Source: V1-33 sp964523105 (GTDB lineage Bacteria; Verrucomicrobiota; Verrucomicrobiia; Verrucomicrobiales; V1-33). Taken from it: a DNA stretch of 64,000 bases. Below the pieces are notes generated by a model. The model was not told the DNA's origin. It saw only the letters and a list, made by a program, of their open reading frames with translations, and made no database searches. Location: the NCBI GenBank assembly GCA_964523105.1, contig CAZFZN010000018.1:62001-126000 (forward strand), given 5' to 3'. A program made the position numbers and the translations under genes. Positions 52,831 through 61,700 of the stretch are shown piece by piece. The first letter of the stretch is position 1; each line of letters opens with the position of its first letter.

Positions 52831-53520
52831 ATGAAGGAACTCATCACCCAGGGAGGCCCTCTGATTTTCCTGCTGCTCGGCTGCAGCCTGCTCGCCGTGG
52901 CCATTTTTTTGGAACGGCTGTTTCATTTTCACCGGTCCAGCGTGGTAGTGCAGGACCTGCTGCAGGGGTTGGGGAACCTCGTGAGCCGTAAGAATTACGT
53001 GGAAGCCCTCACGCTCAGTGCCAGCACACCGGGGCCGGTCGCCCGGGTGCTTAAGGCGGTGCTGACGCAACACGACGCCCCGCGCGACGAACTCAAGGCC
53101 ATCGTGCAGGAGGCCGGCCAGTTGGAAGTGCCGCGCCTGGAGCGCCACCTCGCCGTGCTGGTGGCCATCGCTTACATCGCGCCGCTTATCGGGCTGCTCG
53201 GCACCGTGCTCGGACTGCTCGATACCTTTTTGCCGGTGGCGCAGAATGGCTTCGCCACCGCGACGGAGATGTCGCGCGGGATATACAAGAGCCTCGTCAA
53301 TTCCGCCGTCGGCATCGCCGTCGCCATTCCGTCCTACCTGCTCTATGCATGGCTGGCGTCGTCGGTGCGGCAGTTCATGCACGACATGGAGCGCGCGGGG
53401 ATCGAAATCGTGAACATGATCGTCCAGAGCCGGCAGTCCAATGACATCGTGGGCTTCAAAGAGGGCGCGCTGGCGGTGATCGAGGAAAAGAAGCGCAAGG
53501 CCGGGGGCGGGCCGCGTTAA
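52831..53520 (+). CDS. MotA/TolQ/ExbB family proton channel protein
   Basis: 229 residues from the ATG at 52831. Three transmembrane segments (LIFLLLGCSLLAVAIFLE; IAYIAPLIGLLGTVLGLLDTF; AVGIAVAIPSYLLYAWLA) in the ExbB arrangement, with the conserved GLLGTVLG motif and a Thr in the second segment. Works with the ExbD-like protein 13 bases downstream. The pair lies divergently from the ABC genes with a 225-base leader. Confidence 0.9.
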   Translation: MKELITQGGPLIFLLLGCSLLAVAIFLERLFHFHRSSVVVQDLLQGLGNLVSRKNYVEALTLSASTPGPVARVLKAVLTQHDAPRDELKAIVQEAGQLEVPRLERHLAVLVAIAYIAPLIGLLGTVLGLLDTFLPVAQNGFATATEMSRGIYKSLVNSAVGIAVAIPSYLLYAWLASSVRQFMHDMERAGIEIVNMIVQSRQSNDIVGFKEGALAVIEEKKRKAGGGPR

Positions 53521-53533
53521 TCACTGCGGAGTC

Positions 53534-53938
53534 ATGAAACTGGAGAGCACCATCAAGCTCCGGCCGGACTTTCTCTACATCGCGCCGCTGCTCAATGTGG
53601 TGATGCTGCTCATGGTGTACTTCATGCTCAACAGCAGCCTCATTGTGCGCAGCGGCGTGCGCGTGGACCTGCCGGTGAGCGGCTCCAGTTTGAAACTGAT
53701 CGAGCGCGCGCACGTGGTCACCATCACCGGCGAGGACATCCCCCGGGTACTGCTGAACAACGAGGAAATCGCCATCGGCGATCTCGCCGCCAAACTTTCC
53801 GCACTGAAAAAAGAGAGCCGCTACGTGTTCATCAATGAAGACAGCAGCGCGTCGCACGGACTTTGGCAGCGGGTCGTCAATGAGATCCACGCCGCCGGCT
53901 GCGATCCGGTCAGCGGCACGCGGCCCGAGGGCGGCTGA
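53534..53938 (+). CDS. ExbD/TolR family protein with Asn in place of the channel Asp
   Basis: 134 residues: short cytoplasmic N-terminus, one transmembrane segment, periplasmic domain. The segment reads IAPLLNVVMLLMVYFML, where ExbD/TolR proteins normally have PL-DV-LLLL: the proton-carrying Asp is Asn here. The rest (VDLPVSGSS, YVFINEDSS, WQRVVNEIH) follows the family. Loss of the acidic residue would be expected to impair proton coupling unless another acid substitutes. Confidence 0.88.
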   Translation: MKLESTIKLRPDFLYIAPLLNVVMLLMVYFMLNSSLIVRSGVRVDLPVSGSSLKLIERAHVVTITGEDIPRVLLNNEEIAIGDLAAKLSALKKESRYVFINEDSSASHGLWQRVVNEIHAAGCDPVSGTRPEGG

Positions 53939-53956
53939 CAGGCGACTGGCTGTCAG
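53935..53956. terminator. Hairpin between convergent exbD-like and lpxI genes
   Basis: Perfect 7-bp inverted repeat (53935-53941, CTGACAG; 53950-53956, CTGTCAG) that spans the stop codons of both genes. No T-tract. Confidence 0.4.
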
Positions 53957-54771
53957 GCGGACACTCCCGCGAGGGTCACGCCGCGCTCCTGACAAAGGCG
54001 AAACACCTCCGCCTTTTCCAGCAGGAGCGTCATGCCCGCCTCCACCGCGATGAGCCGGATGCCGGCGGCGGCGGCGGTCTCGATGGTCTGCACGCCCACC
54101 ACGGGCACATCGAAGCGCAGGTCCTGGCCTGGCTTGCTGACCTTCACCGCCGTGGCCCTGCCTTTGCCGAGGGCGCCGCCGCGTTTGAGGCATTCGTTGG
54201 TGCCCTCGAACGCCTCCACCGCCAGCACCGTGCCGCGGCGCACCACCACCGTCTGGCCGATGTCCAGCCGGCTGGTCTCGCGCGCGATTTTGAATCCGAA
54301 ATCCGCATCCGCCATGTCCTTCGCCTTGAGCACCGGTCCGGCGATGTGCCCGGCCTGCGCGAGGTCGTGCTCCAAAAACACCGTCGCCGGCAGCAGCGTG
54401 ATGCCGTCTTTGGCCAGTTCGCCGGCGATGCCGCCGAAGATGCTCTCCGCATTCCGCTCCTTGAGACGGGCCAGCATCAGCAGTGTGCGCATGTCAGGGC
54501 GCAGTTCGAACAGATTCGCCGGGGCGATCTGCCCCACCATCACCGCCTCCTGCGCGCCGCAGCGGCGGAAGAATTTGATCATGCGGCCCAAATGCCCCAC
54601 GCGCATCCATTCGATGTCATCCACCGACGCCTGCAGGTCCGGACGCGTCTCGTTTTCAAAGGCGGCCGCCACCAGCCGCCGCACGCCGGCACGCCGCGCC
54701 GCCGCCGCCATGGTGGCCGGATAGGCGCCGTTTCCGGCAATGATTCCGAGAACTTGAGGAATGGATTCCAT
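53953..54771 (-). CDS. lpxI: UDP-2,3-diacylglucosamine pyrophosphatase, LpxI type (DUF1009)
   Basis: 272 residues from the ATG at 54771. LpxI signatures: LGIIAGNGAYPATMAAAARR, RVGHLGRMIKFFR, VGQIAPANLF, and DVPVVGVQTIETAAAAGIR near the catalytic region. Hydrolyses UDP-2,3-diacylglucosamine to lipid X in lipid A synthesis, the alternative to LpxH. Its presence indicates an LPS-producing organism. The frame is open upstream to 54921, but those residues are Arg-rich and not family-like. Confidence 0.93.
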   Translation of the reverse strand: MESIPQVLGIIAGNGAYPATMAAAARRAGVRRLVAAAFENETRPDLQASVDDIEWMRVGHLGRMIKFFRRCGAQEAVMVGQIAPANLFELRPDMRTLLMLARLKERNAESIFGGIAGELAKDGITLLPATVFLEHDLAQAGHIAGPVLKAKDMADADFGFKIARETSRLDIGQTVVVRRGTVLAVEAFEGTNECLKRGGALGKGRATAVKVSKPGQDLRFDVPVVGVQTIETAAAAGIRLIAVEAGMTLLLEKAEVFRLCQERGVTLAGVSA

Positions 54772-54814
54772 GCCGCGAGAAAACCGCAGCCCCGGTCCGC
54801 GGCAAGTGCAGGTC

Positions 54815-55042
54815 TCAGGGAGCCGGCGTTTTGGCCTCCTTTTTGCGAAAGCGCACCAGGTGATTCTGCGCCGGAAAGCCCTGCGTCGCGCTGAACCGTG
54901 GATTTCCCTCCGCGAAATCAAAAACCGTGGCGTTGGGGGCCCGGCGGCTCAGTTACTGCGGTACCGGCTCGGGCATCAGTTGGCAGGCAATGTCGCGAAC
55001 CAGGACTTTTGTGGGCAGTGACCACTGCCGGTGGGCGGGACT
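54815..55042 (-). pseudogene. Possible gene remnant broken by stops and a REP hairpin
   Basis: Minus-strand sequence in the same frame as the gene ending at 55043 stays protein-like beyond its TGA: 29 codons (KVLVRDIACQLMPEPVPQ), a TAA at 54953-54955, then 45 codons with good coding character (NATVFDFAEGNPRF, NHLVRFRKK) ending at a TGA (54815). No start codon of its own. A REP-like hairpin (55011-55029) lies at the first break. Family not recognised. Confidence 0.4.
55011..55029 (+). repeat. REP-like hairpin with GTGG foot
   Basis: GTGG at 55011-55014, stem 55014-55020 (GGCAGTG) with 55023-55029 (CACTGCC), two-base loop. Placed where the reading frame of the upstream gene stops. Confidence 0.5.
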
Positions 55043-55711
55043 TCACCCGAGTGGCGAGACGGGCTGCATTTCCAGCACCGGATCCTCGCCAGGATTTTGC
55101 CGGACGAGGACGGGCGTGTAGTCGGCCGGAAACCGCGACTCCGCATTCGGTGGGGAGGAAATTTCCGCCGTGTCAGGCACTGGGTTTTGCAGCATCTGTT
55201 CGAGGGCGTCAATGTGCTGCTCCAGCGTGCCGCCGCGACCAAACCGGTTGCCGGTGCCATTGAGTTGCGCGGCCCACTGACGTGCTGCGCCCGGATCAAT
55301 GGCGGCGATCTGAATGGCGTAGCCGCGCACGTAATCGGCAAACTGCGGATGATTGCGATTTTGATTCAGCCAGTGTCCCGCACCCTCGGGATCGCGCGCG
55401 GCCCAGGAACTCATGATGCTCTCTCCGACCGGTCGGCCCAGAAGATTCGCGGGCTGCCAGGCGGATGCCGGGACTGACGGAATGGCCGCCACCGGTTCAG
55501 GAATCACGGCAGCTGGCAGCAACGGAGCCGTTTGGCGAGTAGCTGCGAACGGCGCGGTTCTCGTCGCCGGAAGTGAGCCGGCGAGCGGCGGCGCACTGCT
55601 GCGAGTCGCCGTTCCCGCGTCGGGTGTAACGGACGCTTCGCGATGCAGAAAAACTGCGGCCAGGAGCGCGACCAGGGTGACTCCGAAGATGATGCGGAGG
55701 ATGGGTTTCAT
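55043..55711 (-). CDS. Membrane-anchored protein of unknown function
   Basis: 222 residues. N-terminal transmembrane segment (ILRIIFGVTLVALLAAVFL), then a low-complexity Ala/Pro/Thr-rich stretch (~30-95) and a more structured C-terminal half with SWAARDPEGAGHWLNQN and AAQLNGTGNR. 'AARDPEGA-HWL' resembles short repeat units of secreted PVC proteins, but no named family is certain. Eight bases downstream of the alpha-2-macroglobulin-like gene, probably co-transcribed. The C-terminus may be truncated (see the remnant just downstream). Confidence 0.75.
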   Translation of the reverse strand: MKPILRIIFGVTLVALLAAVFLHREASVTPDAGTATRSSAPPLAGSLPATRTAPFAATRQTAPLLPAAVIPEPVAAIPSVPASAWQPANLLGRPVGESIMSSWAARDPEGAGHWLNQNRNHPQFADYVRGYAIQIAAIDPGAARQWAAQLNGTGNRFGRGGTLEQHIDALEQMLQNPVPDTAEISSPPNAESRFPADYTPVLVRQNPGEDPVLEMQPVSPLG

Positions 55712-55719
55712 GGCTGTGT

Positions 55720-58700
55720 TTATTTCTTGAGGGCTTCGCCGGCTTCGACGCCTTTGGAATTGCCGCGGCGTTTCTCCTCCCAGTTCTGAATCTGGCGCTG
55801 CTGGAGGGCTTTGTTCGATTCGTCGATGTTCTGGAAGTACTGCTCCTTGCCGAGGACTTTGGGTTTGCCGGCGGCGGGTGCTCTGCGGTTTGGCGCGGCC
55901 TGGCCGTTGGCGGGCGCTGCAAAAGGATCGGCACCGAACGTCTGCGGAATCTGCGGAGGATCGAACCCGAGGTGCGTGGTGCCACGGTGGAAGGCGTAAC
56001 GGTTCTCGCCCTGCTTCACGATGACTGTGGAAGTGCCGGAAATTTCGCCGGCTTCATAGACACCGCGCGGATCGGTGGTGCCGCTCTGCACCTGCTGGCT
56101 GGCGCTGCCGAGCGCCTTCACTTCGGCATCGGCGAGGGCCTTGCCGCTGGCGGCGTCGGTGACGTTCACCCGCACGCTGCCGGATTGGTTTTCCTTCACT
56201 TCCAGTTTGAGCGGCGAAATTAAGACGAGGCCGCTGGTGAAGAGGTTGTCGCCGCGGACGATGGCGAGGTAGGCGCCTTCGTCTTTCACTGGCAAGGTGA
56301 GTTCCTTCTTCTTCAGGTCGTAGTCTTTGCCTTCGCCCAGCGCGAAGGCCTCACTGGCCTGGGGAGCGATGCCGGCGAGGTTGATCTTCGTGATGTTGCT
56401 GAGGCTCTTCTCCCGCAGGTAGAGTTTCATGAGGTCCACTTTGTAGAGCTGCACGGCGCCTTCCTTGATGTTCCGGTAGTCGAGCGTGAGCTTCACCGGT
56501 TCGCCGGGTTTGAAGATGCTGACTTCCGGCAGGCTGACTTTCTTTTCCTCGAACCACGCGATGGCCTCGGCGGCGTCTTCATAGACGGACTTCACCTTCT
56601 GATACCACTCGATGGCCAGCGCGGGCTGGCCCTGCGCGTGATGCACCTGCGCGGTGACATAGCGCGCGTAGTCGCGGTCCTTGCTCTCGCCGTTGGCCAC
56701 GGGCGCGGCGGCGGCGAGGGCTTTGTCGAACTGCCCCTGCCAGAACCAGCCGAGCGCGGCCATGTATTTGAAGCTGTCCGCAAAGTTGCTCCCGGCGTAG
56801 CGATCTGCGCCTGCTGTCGCCGCATCCACCATGCCGGCGTAGTCCTTGAGCGAGAAGAAGACGTTCACGAGACTGAACGCGGCATCGTCGGTCTGGTCGT
56901 CGGCGGGATAGAGGGTGATATAGCGCAGCAGCAGGTCGCGACTGCGCTTGAGGAGTTGGTTCTTCTCCAGCTTCGGCTGGCCCTGACGCACCACGATTTT
57001 ATCCGCGCCGGGGGCTTTGGTGCTGAGGCTTTGCGCGAGGCCGCTGAGGCTGTCCATCACGTCGCGGCTGTCGGGGAATTCGCGCCAGAGTTTTTCCTGG
57101 AAGTCCACGCCGCCGATGTAGTCGCCGGCGTCTTCGAGCGCCGCGCTGAGGCTGCTGTCCTGGAGAAACGCGCCGTCCAGCGCGCCGCGGAAGACCGTGG
57201 CCGCCCGCTCGAATTCATTGAGCCGGCGATAGGCCGCGCCGACGCGCAGCAGTTTCTCGAACGGAATAACGAGCCGCGGATGGCGCTCGGTGAGCAGTTC
57301 AAAGGCCCCGATGAGCGCGCGGGCGTCGCCGTCGTCCTTCTCCGCGAGAATCCACAGCCGCATGCGCGCGATGTCGCGTTCCTCGTCCTGCGTGACTTTG
57401 CCCGCGGCGACGACGGCATCAAGATGTGTGAGGCATTCCGCACCTTTGTTCTGCGCGAAGGTGAGGCGCGCGAGTTCGAGATGCTCGGCGCGGTTCATTT
57501 GGTAAACGTCGGGGCTCGGCGTGCCGGGCGGGAGAATGGTCAGCGTGTTCGCCTCACCGCGGCGGCAGCGCGAGGGATCGTAGGGATCGGCGAGCACGGC
57601 GGCTTGCGCGGTCCAGGTGCCCGGCGTGAGCGCGATGACTTGATAGCGGATGTCCTCCATCGTGCCCGGGCCGTAGCGCAGGCGGAGGAAGTTGCCGTGG
57701 CGGTCCACGCGGTCCGCATTGTGGCGCAGACTGCCTGCGACGAACAAACAGCCGGCGGGGATTTCCTCGTCCACCTGGAGGAAGTTGCCGTGCGAGCGCC
57801 AGGTGGGGTCGGGATGATTGCCGATCTTCACCGTCACGTTGATGAGCTGTCCGTAGGCGGCCTGCGTCACCGGCGAAGTGCTCGCGGCGCTGAGGCGCAC
57901 GTCTCCGGCGGTGTAGTTGTCGTGGAAGTAGGTGCGCCCGGCGATCTTCGGATACTCCCAGGACTTCGGATCATCGGGAGCGGTCTCGCGGATCACGGCG
58001 GCGATCACTGCGGCGGGGGCGGCACCCTTCACGCGGATGGTGAGCTTGCCGTCCCTGGGCATGGGAAGAATGGACCCGACGGGAGCGATGGAATTTCCGT
58101 CGGCAAGAATCTCCACGGTGTCTCCGGCGGCAGCCTTCGGCAAACTGCGCGCCCATTCCGCCAGGGCCTGCATAGCCTGGCCGCGGCAGCGCGTCGTCCC
58201 GCCAGGTGAGGTGCTTTGGGAATTGAGCAGCCACAGCGCCACACGGCGGGCTTCGGGGGCGCCGGGACTGAGCTTTGCGAGGCACCAGAGTGCGGCGGCG
58301 GTGGTTTCCTCCGGCGCGTTGAGGCCGGCCACGGATTTGCTGCCGGGCCAGTAGAGCGTGTCATCGCCGGTCGCGGATTTGCCGGCGGTGCCGGTCTTGA
58401 GAAGTTGCGTGAGCACTTCCTTCGCCTCGTCCTCGCGGCCCGCATAGATGAAGGCGGCGCACAGTCGCGACAGGGCCACGGGTGTCAGGGTTTCGCGTGA
58501 GCGGTAAAGCGGATTGAGCAGCGAGAAGTCCGCTTTCCCAGCGGCGGCCATCGCCTGGAGCGTGGTGGCCTTGCGCTCAAAATCGGTCGCACCGATGCCG
58601 CCATAGCGACCGGCGACGAAGGCCGCGGTGCGCTTCAGCAGCATGTCGCTGACAATGACGCCCGAGCTTTTCGTTTCCAGCAGCGTGCGCCATGTGAAAC

Positions 58701-61700
58701 CGGTCGTCAGCAACCCTGGAGCAATATCAATGTTTTCCCACGCCCAGCCGCCTTCGTGCTCGGTGACGGCGAGTTCTGCCACGAGCAGTTCGAGTCGCGC
58801 GCGCAGTGCGGGCTTCGCATCCTCATTGGCTCCGGCGTATGCGGAGAGCACATGCAGCAAATCGCTCGCGGCATTCTGCGGTTCGCTGGCGTCGGCGAGT
58901 TCACCCGCAGCATTAAGCGAAGCTCCAGGGAACGACGCAAGGTCCGCGGCTTTGGTGAGCCGGAAGCCGATGGCCTTCTTCACAATGGGCGCGGCGAGCG
59001 GCTTTCCTTCCGCATCCAGCGTGATCGTTTCGTCGCCGGGCAGCGTGAGGGAATGTTCGCCCTGGGCGAACAGTCCGCCGGCGGGGACGACGGAGGTGAC
59101 ACTGAGGGACCGCGCAGTCAAGCTTCCCTCCCATGCGGCACTATCGTCGCCTGACTTGACCGTTATCTTCAGCGGCTGTGAGACACCGGCCTCCAGCGCG
59201 GTGGTGTTGAAGATCATGGATGCCGTGTCCCCGGGCCCCGCTGTCAACTTTCCTTTGATGATGTCCGTAAAGTTGCGGGCCACGGTGACAGTCAGTTCCA
59301 GATCGTATTCTGCTGCGGCAGCCGTGCGGTTCTGCACGAAGACGGGAATTCCATAAGCCTGTCCCGGCGTGACCTGATTCGGCGGCACAACGCGCAGATC
59401 CAGCTTCATCTGCGACGGAATAAACAGCACATCTCCCGCGAAGAGCGAAGTGCCATCCACGGCATAGGCGATCATGGCTTTGGCCGCGGGGCCTTTGAGT
59501 TCGCCGAACTTCTTCACGCCGGAAGCGTCGGTGTCCACGATCGTGTCGAGGGTTTGGACCGCAGCACGGGCATGTCGAAGACTGCCCGTGTTTGCTCCAT
59601 CTTGCGTGTCGAACACGGGCAGGCTGGAAGCCATGCCCGTGCTACGGGCCTCATGTTCAGTCCATCTTATATCAGGCACGCCTTTGGTGAGGATCTTCAC
59701 CTCTGTGCCGAGGGCGTCGAGTTTCACATCGCGCAGGCCGGGATTGATGACGAAGACGCCGCGGTTTTTTACTCCCGTGGCGACGAGGAAAGAGTTCCCC
59801 CGCATGAAGCTCCGGTTGTTGTCCAGGAGCAGGGTGTTGCTCCCATTGAAGGAAAGCTCCGCCTCCTGGATGTTGCAGAGCAGCATCATGTCGTTGAGCG
59901 CGGCGACGAATTGATCGCCCTGCTTCCGCAGCGAGGCGCCGGTGTGGGAGAAGGCGGCGCTGCTTTCGATGCTGAGGCCGGTGGCGCGCGTGGGGATGAT
60001 GATTCTCGGCTCGGACTTGTGAGGCTCGCCGCTCAGGGGATTGAGCGGACCACTTTCGGCGCGGGTGATGACATGCGCGGCGACGGGATTCCCGGCGAGG
60101 TCGGTGGTCTTCACCGAGTAGCCGTCGCCCTCGGCGGCGAGCGACACTTTCAATCCGCTGCGCACCTCGAACGGGCGCGAGGCGATGTGGACATTTCGCC
60201 CATCCATCGCGGCGACGGTGATGCGGAAATTCGGCGCGTGCGCGGCAATGACGGGAATGTCGAGCGTGTTCGCGCCGGCCTGGAGCGCGACGAGTTGATG
60301 GCTGAAAAACTCCTGCGCGTGAACGGTGACGAGCGCGTTCGGATGCGCGAAGCCTGACTGCACGCGCAGCTTGAGCGTCTGCCCGGCAATGAGCGGCACA
60401 TCCGGCGCGAGCAGGCGGAGTTTAGCGTCGTCGTCGCCGCCTGCGGCGCGCAGCGTGGTCTCGGCGGTGATGTCTTTGCCGGCTTTGTCCTTGCCGGAGA
60501 GTTTCAAAACGTAAGTGCCCGGCTGCGGCAGCGTCACCGGCTGCACAGCCTCGCCGTTGTCGCCGGTTCTGATTTCGACTTCCGAAACCGGCGTGTCGAC
60601 GGACGGATTCGTGAAGCCGCTGATCCAGGGAACGCCTTCCAGCACGCGGCTCGGTTTTGGCGCATCGCGGCGGACGATGGAGAGCTTGAAAGGAATCTCT
60701 CGTGTCTCACCACGAATCACCAAGAACGAGTCATCCCGCTCTGAAACATCCAGATCGAAGCTCTCCCCCGCCATTACGACTGACGGCACTTTGCTGAATC
60801 GCGCGAAGATGTCGGAGTGGTACACTACGAACCATTCTTCCGCTGTCTCTGCCAGCTTGGGAACCTCCAAGGCGACCGAATATGGAGGAACCTCGCGAGC
60901 GGAGAGCGTAATAGTTGGGAACTCGTATGAGACAACGCCTTCCGCATCGGTTGTCACAGCTTTCTTCGCACCATCCGGCATAGTCAGCACTCCCGGAAGA
61001 TTACCAGCAGGAAGGCCATTGGCCCAGCGAGCCTTAAAGGTGCCCTTCAGCGTATTGCCACGGGCGACATGGTACATTTTGTATGGCGACGTCGGCGAGA
61101 ACGAATGCGTGACGTAGCCACGGCTTGGCTCAGGCTGTTCCTCCACGCTGAAAATCCCCTGCACGCTATTGGCGTCGTTGAGGAAGACACGGACTTTGTA
61201 GTCGCCTTCAAAGGCGGAGGGTGGAAGCCGGAAGCTCCCGCTACAGAGGCCGAGCGCATCCCACTTGATGTCGCCTTCATACATGAGCCGCCCGTCGGGA
61301 AGTTGCGCGCGCCATTTCCAGCTGTCGCCTGGAGGGGAGACGGGGAAGGCGCCGTCCTTCACGTCGCGGCGGATGGCTTGCCAGCTGACGGTGTCGCCGG
61401 CCTGGTAGCTGCTGCGGTCGAAGAAGACACGCGCCATTTTCTCCGGCTGGGTGCTGAGCGCGAGGCCGGCGGTTTCGAGGAAGCTGCCGGCCATGCCCTG
61501 CGGGGTGCTGACAAAGGCGCGCACGGTGCCGGTCTTTTCGATGCCCTCCGGCTTGGCGCGAAAGACGCCATCCGCGCCGGTGGTGCCGGTGGCGATGATC
61601 TTTTCGCCGTCGCTCAGCAGCACGCTGGCATTGGCCACGGGCTTCTTGTCGGCGCTGTGGACATAGGCGAGTAATTCCCGGCGCGCGGATTCGACGAGCA

